From NCBI GenBank assembly GCA_900110015.1, contig FOCD01000001.1:558001-622000 (forward strand): 64,000 bases of DNA, read 5' to 3'. The translations under genes and the position numbers were made by a program. Under the pieces are notes generated by a model, which did not search any database, was not told the origin of the DNA, and was given only the letters and a program-made list of their open reading frames with translations. Positions 25,802 through 33,585 of the stretch are shown piece after piece (position 1 is the first letter of the stretch; each line of letters begins with the position of its first letter). This stretch comes from Terribacillus saccharophilus. GTDB lineage: Bacteria > Bacillota > Bacilli > Bacillales > Amphibacillaceae.

Positions 25802-27403
25802 ATGAATTCGACACAATTAAAGTACAAGATTGCTACCGAGCCATGGGAATTCGAACAGGTCCATGCACTCAATTATCGTACCTTTACAGAGGAAATTCCA
25901 CAGCACGAGACCAATCAGGAGCGTAAAAGAATAGACAGGTTCAATCAAGAAAATACATATATTATCGGCCTGGATGGGGATATGGTCGTTGCAATGATCG
26001 CCATCCGCTCAGTCAGGCCTTTTTCACTTGATGAAAAAATAGAGGGACTGGACGACTATCTGCCTCATCATGATGCCAAATGTGAGATCAGATTACTGGC
26101 AGTAGAAAAAGCCTATCGTGATAGTTTCGTATTTTTCAGGCTAGCAGAAGCGCTTATTCAATACTGTCTCGAAAATGGATTTGATATGGCCGTTATTTCC
26201 GGCGTCTTACGGCAGCAGAAGCTGTATAAGCATATGGGATTCGTTGCTTTCGGACCGTTGACTGGATCAGGAGATGCACAGTTCCAGCCGATGTATGTGA
26301 CGGAAGAATTGTTCCAGCGCAAAGCGCGGGCTTTTCAGCGCATTTTTTTGCAAAGCCAAGATTCGATAAGTTTCTTGCCAGGTCCTGTTCCAATGGCTGA
26401 TCAAGTAAAAAGGGCAATGGGTGAAACAGCATGTTCCCACCGTGCACCTGCGTTTCTTGATCACCTTCATCAGCTGCGAGGGCGGTTAAAAAGTCTGACA
26501 CATGCAGGGCATGTCCAAATAATGCTGGGTACCGGGACACTAGGAAACGATGCCGTTGCCGCTCAGTTGCGCACACTGACTGAGCAGGGCCTGATTCTTG
26601 TTAATGGAGAATTTGGATCGAGGCTGACAGATCATGCGCAGCGGGCGGGTCTGCATTTCAACACAGTGGAAATACCTTGGGGTGAAAGCTTTGATTATGA
26701 ACACATATTGGCAGAGGCAGAAGCTTGTGATGCCGCTTGGATATGGGCTGTCCATTCGGAAACCTCAACCGGTGTGCTGCAAGATATAAATCAGCTGAAG
26801 TACATAACGAAGAAGACAAACAGCAAGCTGGTTCTGGATTGCTGCAGCTCCCTCGGCAATGTACCACTTGATCTGCGTGATGTGTTCCTTGCCACCGCTG
26901 GCAGCGGAAAGGGTGTAGCATCCTATGCTGGTTTGGCTTTCGTCTTCTATCATCACACGATTGAAATTTCTAACAGCATTCCGCGCTATCTGGATCTGGG
27001 TCTGTACCATACATATGATAGTACGCCGTTCACGCATTCTTCTAACTTGATCAAAGCTTTGTCTGCTGCAATCGATCAATGGGAAGATGCAAAACTTTTA
27101 CAGCGGGTCAGTGAGTTGACGGATATACTAATTAAGCATTGTAGAGAGAAGGGACTAACACTCTTAGCAGATGCAGCATATGCGCCTGGCATCGTTACTA
27201 TCGTTCTGCCGAAGGAGCAGCGTGCGGATATCGTTGGCCGGGAGCTTGCCCGAAAAGGCTGCTTGATCAGCTGTAATAGCAGTTACCTTATCGAGCGAAA
27301 TTGGGTGCAAATTTCCGTCATGGGACATCATGAGGAAAAGGATTTGGAGCGTGTGACAGATGCGCTTGCTGTTCTGATCGGAAAGAAGGAAACAGTCGTC
27401 TGA
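25802..27403 (+). CDS. Fusion of a GNAT N-acyltransferase-like domain and a class V aminotransferase
   Basis: 533 residues with two domains. Residues about 5-180 resemble the GNAT/autoinducer-synthase branch that includes N-acyl amino acid synthases (YRTFTEEIPQH, then CEIRLLAVEKAYR, QKLYKHMGFVAFGPLTG). Residues about 185-530 are a fold-type I, class V PLP aminotransferase: FLPGPVP, MLGTGTLGNDAVAAQL, VHSETSTGVLQDI, LVLDCCSSLGNVPLD (PLP-binding Asp) and Lys370 in AGSGKGVASYAGL as the Schiff-base residue. The stop overlaps the next start (TGATG). The reaction is unknown; formation of an N-acylated amino compound from a keto precursor is one inference. Confidence 0.85.
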   Translation: MNSTQLKYKIATEPWEFEQVHALNYRTFTEEIPQHETNQERKRIDRFNQENTYIIGLDGDMVVAMIAIRSVRPFSLDEKIEGLDDYLPHHDAKCEIRLLAVEKAYRDSFVFFRLAEALIQYCLENGFDMAVISGVLRQQKLYKHMGFVAFGPLTGSGDAQFQPMYVTEELFQRKARAFQRIFLQSQDSISFLPGPVPMADQVKRAMGETACSHRAPAFLDHLHQLRGRLKSLTHAGHVQIMLGTGTLGNDAVAAQLRTLTEQGLILVNGEFGSRLTDHAQRAGLHFNTVEIPWGESFDYEHILAEAEACDAAWIWAVHSETSTGVLQDINQLKYITKKTNSKLVLDCCSSLGNVPLDLRDVFLATAGSGKGVASYAGLAFVFYHHTIEISNSIPRYLDLGLYHTYDSTPFTHSSNLIKALSAAIDQWEDAKLLQRVSELTDILIKHCREKGLTLLADAAYAPGIVTIVLPKEQRADIVGRELARKGCLISCNSSYLIERNWVQISVMGHHEEKDLERVTDALAVLIGKKETVV

Positions 27404-29238
27404 TGAACTTTTTTGCTACCGCAAAAGGATTCTGTTCGATAGGGGCAGTTCTCCTTTTATTAAAAATGTATCTTATTTGTATCATCTATTTTGATTTACC
27501 TTTATATGAACCATTTGATTACATTCAGCTATTTCTGTCCTGTTTGTCGTCGGTTGCCGTTTTATTTGTCTTGCTGTATCTATTTGCCAGGAAACTGCGC
27601 GCTGGCGCCTACCTTATTTTACATATCATCATAACTGGTATTCTGTACGGGAATTTGCTGTATTTTCGTTTTTATATCGACTTTGTGACACTGCCTATTC
27701 TTTTTCAGTTCAAAAATGTCGGGGGACTCAGTCAAAGCACTGCTGAATTGATGGATCCACTGGACTTACTGCTTTTCGCAGATGTCGTGATTCTTCTTTT
27801 ATGGTGGATCTTTAAACGTCCGCATTCCCTACCTTTCAAGTGGAAACGAAAGGGTATACTCACTGTGAGCACTGCGCTATTAATAGCCATCAATGTCGGC
27901 TGCTCTTTTATCGGCGGAGGAGACCAGCATGATGGCAGTTATAATCGGTCAGCAATGGTGAGCACATTAGGACCTGTATATTATCACGGCTATGATATTT
28001 ACCAAACGGCGCGCGCAGAGCTCAGCAGTACGTTTGCTACAGAACAGGATTATAAGAAGGCAGCAGCGTACTTGGAAGCTGCCGACACAGATATCACATC
28101 AGAATATTTTGGTGTTGCAAAAGGCAAGAATGTCATCTTAATTAACTTGGAATCCACACAGCAATTTGTCATCGGCAGAGAAGTGAAAGGAGAGGCAATC
28201 ACTCCGTTCCTGAACAGCTTGATGGGGGAAAGTTTCTATTTTGATCAGATTTATCACCAGACTGCTCAAGGAAAGACCTCGGACGCTGAATTCATGTTAG
28301 ATCAGTCTTTCTATCCGCTTACAAGCGGTTCTGTCTATGTCAGGCGGCCGGAAAATGAGTTTATTGCTATGCCTGAAATCCTATCTGAATCCGGATACCA
28401 TAGCGCTTCGTTTCACGGCAATGTCGGCAGTTTCTGGAACAGGGAGGAAGCATATGATGCTTTTGGCTATGATGATTTCTTCTCAAAGGATTCTTATCAA
28501 GTTTCCGAAGATAATTCCATTAATTACGGTATAAAGGACGAGGCTTTCCTCGAGCAATCCATGCCTTATCTTGAAAAACTGAAACAGCCGTTTTACAGTA
28601 AGTTCCTGCTGCTTACAAACCATTTCCCATTTCTGTTGGATGAAGAGGATATATTAATAGAGGAAGCAGACACAGGTCTGGATGTTGTGGACCGCTACTT
28701 CCAGACTGTTCGATATGAGGATGAAGCACTTAAAGAATTTTTTGGTGAACTGAAACGCACCGGATTATACGAAGATTCCATCATTGTACTCGTTGGTGAT
28801 CATTATGGTATATCAGAGAACTATTATGATGGAATAGCATCTTATTTGGATGAGGATCTTTCGACACCGGAAGAGCTTGACTTACAGCGGGTCCCGCTGA
28901 TCATACACGTACCTGGACAGAAGGGAGAAACCTTCCATAGTCCTGGAGGGCAGATTGATATCCAGCCAACCATCTTGCATCTCCTTGGCGTGGATACGGC
29001 TGCTTATCCAAATTTCGGCCAAGATCTGCTAGCTCCTGATCGTGATCCATTCGTTGTTTTCCGAGATGGTGATTTTGTTTCAGATGATGTCATCTACACA
29101 AAACAGCTTTGCTATGATAAGACTTCAGCTGAACAGACAAAAATGGAAAAATGCTCTCCATATTTTGAAAAGCGTAATAAAGATTTATATTATTCAGATG
29201 CTATCCTGAATGGTGATCTTCTTCGTTTCGCTGATTGA
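27403..29238 (+). CDS. LtaS-like phosphoglycerol transferase
   Basis: 611 residues. Five N-terminal membrane helices (about residues 10-170) precede an extracellular sulfatase-fold domain of the lipoteichoic acid synthase family. Metal and catalytic positions are retained: Glu250 in LINLESTQ, nucleophile Thr292 in GKTSDAEF, and Asp466-His467 in LVGDHYG. Such enzymes move phosphoglycerol from phosphatidylglycerol to a lipid or polymer outside the cell. It is translationally coupled to the fusion gene and ends in a strong terminator. Product and acceptor are not known; it may be a primase or an LTA-like modifier. Confidence 0.9.
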   Translation: MNFFATAKGFCSIGAVLLLLKMYLICIIYFDLPLYEPFDYIQLFLSCLSSVAVLFVLLYLFARKLRAGAYLILHIIITGILYGNLLYFRFYIDFVTLPILFQFKNVGGLSQSTAELMDPLDLLLFADVVILLLWWIFKRPHSLPFKWKRKGILTVSTALLIAINVGCSFIGGGDQHDGSYNRSAMVSTLGPVYYHGYDIYQTARAELSSTFATEQDYKKAAAYLEAADTDITSEYFGVAKGKNVILINLESTQQFVIGREVKGEAITPFLNSLMGESFYFDQIYHQTAQGKTSDAEFMLDQSFYPLTSGSVYVRRPENEFIAMPEILSESGYHSASFHGNVGSFWNREEAYDAFGYDDFFSKDSYQVSEDNSINYGIKDEAFLEQSMPYLEKLKQPFYSKFLLLTNHFPFLLDEEDILIEEADTGLDVVDRYFQTVRYEDEALKEFFGELKRTGLYEDSIIVLVGDHYGISENYYDGIASYLDEDLSTPEELDLQRVPLIIHVPGQKGETFHSPGGQIDIQPTILHLLGVDTAAYPNFGQDLLAPDRDPFVVFRDGDFVSDDVIYTKQLCYDKTSAEQTKMEKCSPYFEKRNKDLYYSDAILNGDLLRFAD

Positions 29239-29240
29239 CG

Positions 29241-29273
29241 AAATCCGGTTCCTATTATGGGAACCGGATTTTT
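29241..29273 (+). terminator. Terminator of the plsY-ltaS-like operon
   Basis: Perfect stem AAATCCGGTTCC / GGAACCGGATTT with a small loop and TTTTG tail. Confidence 0.9.
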
Positions 29274-29436
29274 GTTGGTGTGAATTCATAAATTATTACG
29301 GTATCCATTACCTTAACTGCTTATTTCTGAATTATAGTTTCATATTTACATAATCTTTCCATCATGGTATTGTGTAAAAGGTCAATTCATACTTAGTTGA
29401 TTGGAATTATATAATTTTATAAGGAGGATGATTTAT

Positions 29437-30828
29437 TTGGACTTATTCACAGTTGTGAACATTATTATTCTTTTAGCCTTAATCGGCGTACTCTTTTACA
29501 TGCAAAAGAAACATATTTCCTTCTCCAAACGAGTACTGACCGGATTGGGCCTCGGTATTGTGTACGGAGTTATACTGCAGTTAGTTTATGATCCGGCTTC
29601 TGAAACCATCGTCATGACAAATGATTGGTTCGGGTTGGTGGGAAGCGGTTATGTGAAGCTTTTGCAGATGATCGTCATGCCGCTAGTTTTCATATCGATT
29701 GTAGCTGCTTTCACGAGACTAGAGAAGTCTTCTAATCTTGGAAAGATAAGCGGACTTGTGATCGGTACACTGATGGTAACAACAGCAATTGCCGCTGCAA
29801 TCGGTATTGCAGCTGCTGCAGGTTTTGACCTGAAAGCAATTGATATAACTGCCGGTGATGCGGAAATAACACGCGGTGAAGATTTGGAAACAAGCTTAAC
29901 TGAAGTACAAAGTACGACAGTCCCGCAAAAAATATTAGAATTCCTGCCTGCTAATCCTTTCTTGGATTTGACAGGAGCAAGACCTACTTCCACGATTGCA
30001 GTTGTTATTTTTGCAGCATTTGTCGGGGTAGCTTACCTCGGGATAAAGAGAAAGACTCCTGAGCATGCTGCTTTCTTCCAAAAATTAATTGAAGCATTGC
30101 ATAGTCTCGTCATGCGTATCGTTACATTGGTATTGCGTTTAACGCCATACGGCATACTTGCTTTGATGGCAAAGACAGTCGCAGGCAGTGATTTTAATGC
30201 AATCGCAACGTTAGGTAAATTTGTTATCGCTTCTTATGTCGCGCTGATTGCGATGTTCGTTGTTCATCTAATTGTGCTGGCTGTTTTGGGACTAAGTCCA
30301 AAGCAGTTTCTTAAAAAGGTCTTTCCAGTATTGGCTTTTGCCTTCACTTCCCGTACGAGTGCCGGTACCCTGCCGCTAAATGTTGAGGCGCAGCGAAATA
30401 AACTGGGTGTACCAGAGTCGATCGCCAATTTCTCGGCATCATTTGGTATCACAATCGGACAAAATGGATGCGCTGGAATCTATCCTGCTATGCTTGCGGT
30501 TATGATTGCGCCTTCTCAAGGTATAAATCCTTTATCACCGTCATTCATTGCAACACTAATACTAGTTGTTATGATCAGTTCATTCGGTGTAGCAGGAGTA
30601 GGCGGAGGAGCAACATTTGCTTCTTTGATTGTTCTTTCTACAATGAATTTGCCAGTAGCTTTAGCCGGTGTATTAATATCGGTTGAACCGTTGATTGATA
30701 TGGGGCGTACAGCACTCAATGTTAGCGGATCGATGGTATCAGGACTTGTTACCAGCCGAACGCTAGGTGAATTGGACACAAAAACATATGCTTCCAATGA
30801 AACACCAACGGAAAACATGGCACGTTAA
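29437..30828 (+). CDS. tcyP: L-cystine:cation symporter TcyP-like
   Basis: 463-residue member of the dicarboxylate/amino acid:cation symporter family. Eight or more helices; the hairpin and substrate motifs are visible (VGSGYVKLLQMIVMPLVFISI, FTSRTSAGTLPLNVEAQ, GITIGQNGCAGIYPAML, and GVGGGATFASLIVLSTM). TcyP of B. subtilis takes up cystine with high affinity. TTG at 29437 is chosen because AAGGAGG sits nine bases upstream; the upstream TTG at 29401 has no ribosome site. Single-gene transcript ending in a hairpin. Confidence 0.88.
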   Translation: MDLFTVVNIIILLALIGVLFYMQKKHISFSKRVLTGLGLGIVYGVILQLVYDPASETIVMTNDWFGLVGSGYVKLLQMIVMPLVFISIVAAFTRLEKSSNLGKISGLVIGTLMVTTAIAAAIGIAAAAGFDLKAIDITAGDAEITRGEDLETSLTEVQSTTVPQKILEFLPANPFLDLTGARPTSTIAVVIFAAFVGVAYLGIKRKTPEHAAFFQKLIEALHSLVMRIVTLVLRLTPYGILALMAKTVAGSDFNAIATLGKFVIASYVALIAMFVVHLIVLAVLGLSPKQFLKKVFPVLAFAFTSRTSAGTLPLNVEAQRNKLGVPESIANFSASFGITIGQNGCAGIYPAMLAVMIAPSQGINPLSPSFIATLILVVMISSFGVAGVGGGATFASLIVLSTMNLPVALAGVLISVEPLIDMGRTALNVSGSMVSGLVTSRTLGELDTKTYASNETPTENMAR

Positions 30829-30853
30829 AGCTAGTTTATCGCTATATTATACG

Positions 30854-30888
30854 AAAAAAGCCGCCTCCATCTAGGAGCGGCTTTTTTT
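30854..30888. terminator. Terminator between tcyP and the YolD-like gene
   Basis: AAAAAAGCCGCCTCC / GGAGCGGCTTTTTTT stem with one bulge, T tract on the plus strand and A tract that serves as T tract for the convergent gene. Confidence 0.85.
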
Positions 30889-31219
30889 ATTGGAATGTGA
30901 TATCTATAATATGGTCGAATGGAATGCGGATAGGATACAAGCTATTCTTTGTATCCAAAAGTAAGTATTGCTCAAACTGCTTCAGCCCTGTAACGATGCC
31001 TGACGCATGTTCCACATTGGGTCCTTTTCTGTACAACATATTGGCTTTCGTTTTACCTACCTGGATATAGCGCACCTTCTGTTCTAGTTCTTCCAGCTGC
31101 TGCTCATCCATGATCGGCGGCTTGGCTTTTCCAATATCTCTTCCCATCTGCTGCAGCATCTCCACATGCTCAGGAAGCATTAAAGATGTCCACTTGATTT
31201 TTCCTCGATCATTCACCAT
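30887..31219 (-). CDS. YolD-like protein
   Basis: 110 residues of the YolD-like family (about 100 residues, usually adjacent to Y-family DNA polymerases or in SOS loci): DRGKIKWTSLMLPEHVEMLQ at the N-terminus and ending with IRIPFDHIIDI. Cytoplasmic; biochemical role unknown, with structural prediction suggesting a small beta-barrel. No polymerase gene lies next to it here. It is divergent from the 31332 gene over a region with two LexA boxes, so it should be damage-inducible. Confidence 0.85.
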   Translation of the reverse strand: MVNDRGKIKWTSLMLPEHVEMLQQMGRDIGKAKPPIMDEQQLEELEQKVRYIQVGKTKANMLYRKGPNVEHASGIVTGLKQFEQYLLLDTKNSLYPIRIPFDHIIDITFQ

Positions 31220-31247
31220 ACGTCATTCCTCCTGTAAATAGTATAAT

Positions 31248-31261
31248 CGAACGTATGTTCT
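31248..31261. promoter_or_regulatory. LexA/DinR box 1
   Basis: CGAACGTATGTTCT matches the Bacillus SOS box CGAACRNRYGTTYG at 13 of 14 positions. It overlaps the -35 area of the minus-strand promoter (TATACT at 31245-31240). Confidence 0.85.
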
Positions 31262-31275
31262 TTTTCAAGTGACAA

Positions 31276-31289
31276 GGAACGTGCGTTCG
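31276..31289. promoter_or_regulatory. LexA/DinR box 2
   Basis: GGAACGTGCGTTCG matches the SOS consensus at 13 of 14 positions and lies immediately upstream of TATAAT (31292-31297), the likely -10 element of the plus-strand gene. Confidence 0.85.
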
Positions 31290-31331
31290 TATATAATGAA
31301 TATATGAATTATACAGAAAGCAGGGATCTTA

Positions 31332-31550
31332 ATGGAAAGAGCCGCATTGGCAAAATTCGTTGAGCAGCAGGTTACAATAATTTATATGGCAAAGGACGGT
31401 TCCTTAACGAAACGCCAAGTAAAGATCGAACGAATCAATGAAGCATCCGTAACAGGGTATTGTTATTTGCGCAAGCAGCTGCGCACCTTCCGTATGGATC
31501 GAATTCTTGCCATCCAGCCACAGCGGAACATGTGGCGTATGTCCTCATGA
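31332..31550 (+). CDS. Small SOS-controlled protein, 72 residues
   Basis: Function unknown. It starts with ATG 31332 about 12 bases after AAAGCAGGGA. The sequence has a small beta-rich look: VTIIYMAKDGSLTKRQVKIERI, GYCYLRKQLRTFRMDRILAI. The motif with YLRKQ-RTFRMDRI resembles the tail of WYL-type ligand-binding domains, but the similarity is weak. It shares the divergent LexA-box region with the YolD-like gene, so I infer co-induction by DNA damage. Confidence 0.7.
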   Translation: MERAALAKFVEQQVTIIYMAKDGSLTKRQVKIERINEASVTGYCYLRKQLRTFRMDRILAIQPQRNMWRMSS

Positions 31551-31623
31551 TATCTGTCATTCACCTGCTATCTCCATCCTGAATAAAGTACTAGGGGTTA
31601 ACCCAGGAAAAGGAGAACATGTG

Positions 31624-32361
31624 ATGACGATTTTGTACGACAGCTATGATACTGAAAATCACCCCAAGACTTCTTGGCAGCAAGAAGCAATACTTGCCTT
31701 CCATAATAAATTATCCGATCAGCAATCCCAGTTCCCTTGCATACCGGCCACGGTAGGGCATAGGCTTGGTCAATTCCGTTATGGATTTGCCGTTGATCCA
31801 ACAACAGAAGATGCAGCTAAACAACTGGCGGATTTTCTGCACACATACGGACAGCAAGCAAAGGAATTTGGTTCTTATACTTCCCTGATAATATTCTTTG
31901 ATACAACAAAACAGCAGGAGCAACACCTTGATGTACCTGCTTATTTCAATATTTTTTGGAATTTACTCAGCAAAACGACAGCCCACGATTCACAGAGCTG
32001 GCCAATGCACATCCCAAATGATCCTGCAAATGCATTATGGGAATATTGTTTTGGCGGAGAGCAATATTTCATGTACTGTGCCACACCAGCGCATTCCAAT
32101 AAGAAAAGCCGAAATTTCCCTTGTATGTTGTTAGCCGTAACGCCAAGATGGGTGCTGGAAACATTCGAATCGAAACCGAAAGCTGCAGCTGGCATCAAAC
32201 AGAAAATTCGGGAACGGATCCTCAAATACGATTCTAGTGATATTCACCCTGATTTGAATGCATACGGCAATAAGGACAATCTTGAATGGAAGCAGTACTT
32301 TCTCCATGATGACAATAGCTCTCCCTCCAAATGTCCATTTCATAGAAGAAAGCAAGATTAG
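31624..32361 (+). CDS. YqcI/YcgG family protein
   Basis: About 245 residues; ATG at 31624 (or GTG at 31621) chosen after AAAGGAGA, although the frame opens upstream. The family is of unknown function, and its conserved blocks are visible: FPCIPATVGHRLGQFRYGF, FNIFWNLL, MHIPNDPANALWEYCFGGEQYF, RNFPCMLLAVTPRWVLE and the Cys-His-containing C-terminus CPFHRRK. Conserved Cys and His positions could suggest a haem- or metal-related role, which is a guess. Its reading frame runs straight behind the small SOS gene but has its own ribosome site. Confidence 0.8.
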   Translation: MTILYDSYDTENHPKTSWQQEAILAFHNKLSDQQSQFPCIPATVGHRLGQFRYGFAVDPTTEDAAKQLADFLHTYGQQAKEFGSYTSLIIFFDTTKQQEQHLDVPAYFNIFWNLLSKTTAHDSQSWPMHIPNDPANALWEYCFGGEQYFMYCATPAHSNKKSRNFPCMLLAVTPRWVLETFESKPKAAAGIKQKIRERILKYDSSDIHPDLNAYGNKDNLEWKQYFLHDDNSSPSKCPFHRRKQD

Positions 32362-32432
32362 CAGTTTCCTACCGGTTCTTCCCATACCACCCTTTTCTAA
32401 ATCATGCTAGAATAATAGCAGGAGGAATTCGT

Positions 32433-33584
32433 ATGAAACTATTGCATACCGCTGATTGGCACCTTGGTAAGATCGTCAACAGCGTACATATGACAGAAGA
32501 TCAAGCTCTTATCTTGGAGCAGATCAAAACGATAATTGATAGAGAACAGCCTGATGCGATCATCGTAGCAGGCGATTTATATGATCGGGCTATTCCGCCC
32601 CGCGATGCAGTGGAACTGCTGAACAATACATGGAACTGGCTGATCGGGGATAAGGAAATACCTGTATTGTCCATCAGCGGCAACCATGACAGCCCGGATC
32701 GTCTCGATTTCGGCAGCCAGCTGTTTAAGGCGAGTAAGCTGTATATCGAAACGAAGCTGCGGCCTGGTATGATTCCAGTCACACTGGAAGATGCACATGG
32801 CCCTGTGCATTTTCATCTTATTCCATATACGGAGCCTGCTGATGTACGTGCATTCTTTGGAGATGACAGCATTACTACTCACCAGCGGGCGATGGAGCGA
32901 ATCGTTTCCTATATTACCGATACGTATGACATGGCAGAACGTCATATTTTTGTTGGACATGCCTTCCTGGCAGGCGGTATGGAATCAGATTCAGAGGAAC
33001 GGCTCTCGATGATCGGCGGAAGTCCGTATGTGGATGCTGCTCTTTTCCAGCCGTTTACGTATGCGGCGTTTGGTCATTTACATCAAGCACAGCGGATCGG
33101 CAGTGACCATATACGCTACAGTGGGTCGCCGCTCAAATATTCCTTTTCGGAGGCAAATCATAAGAAATCAGTGACGATTGTGGAGCTTGATGCTGCTGGA
33201 TTCCAATCATTTCAAAAGATTGATCTTACACCAGAACGGGATATGCGCATTGTGGAAGGATATTTTGATGAATTGATGGAAGGAGCAGCAGGAAATCCCG
33301 ACGATTATTTGCATATACGTCTACTGGATGACGGGCAGCTGCTGGATCCAATGGGAAAACTCCGCAAACTTTACCCAAATATTCTTCGATTAGAACGTAA
33401 GGCAAAGGTTGGAGCCAGTTCCATGTCCGACATCAAGCAAATTAAGGAAAAACAGCGCTTGTCGCATATGCAGCTGTTTGCTGCCTTTTATGAGGAAATG
33501 AAAGGTGAAGCCATACCAGAACACCGTCAGACTCATATGGAAGCGGTCATCCAGCGTCTAGTCGAGCAAGAGAGGAGAAGCTGA
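32433..33584 (+). CDS. sbcD: Exonuclease subunit SbcD
   Basis: Mre11-type Mn-dependent nuclease subunit of the SbcCD complex, which opens hairpins and processes blocked DNA ends. 383 residues. Calcineurin-like motifs: LHTADWHLGK (Asp8, His10), VAGDLYDR, GNHDSPDR, HIFVGHAFL and FGHLHQAQ. The ATG follows AGGAGGAATTCGT. Ends two bases before sbcC, a coupled pair. Confidence 0.97.
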   Translation: MKLLHTADWHLGKIVNSVHMTEDQALILEQIKTIIDREQPDAIIVAGDLYDRAIPPRDAVELLNNTWNWLIGDKEIPVLSISGNHDSPDRLDFGSQLFKASKLYIETKLRPGMIPVTLEDAHGPVHFHLIPYTEPADVRAFFGDDSITTHQRAMERIVSYITDTYDMAERHIFVGHAFLAGGMESDSEERLSMIGGSPYVDAALFQPFTYAAFGHLHQAQRIGSDHIRYSGSPLKYSFSEANHKKSVTIVELDAAGFQSFQKIDLTPERDMRIVEGYFDELMEGAAGNPDDYLHIRLLDDGQLLDPMGKLRKLYPNILRLERKAKVGASSMSDIKQIKEKQRLSHMQLFAAFYEEMKGEAIPEHRQTHMEAVIQRLVEQERRS

Positions 33585-33585
33585 T

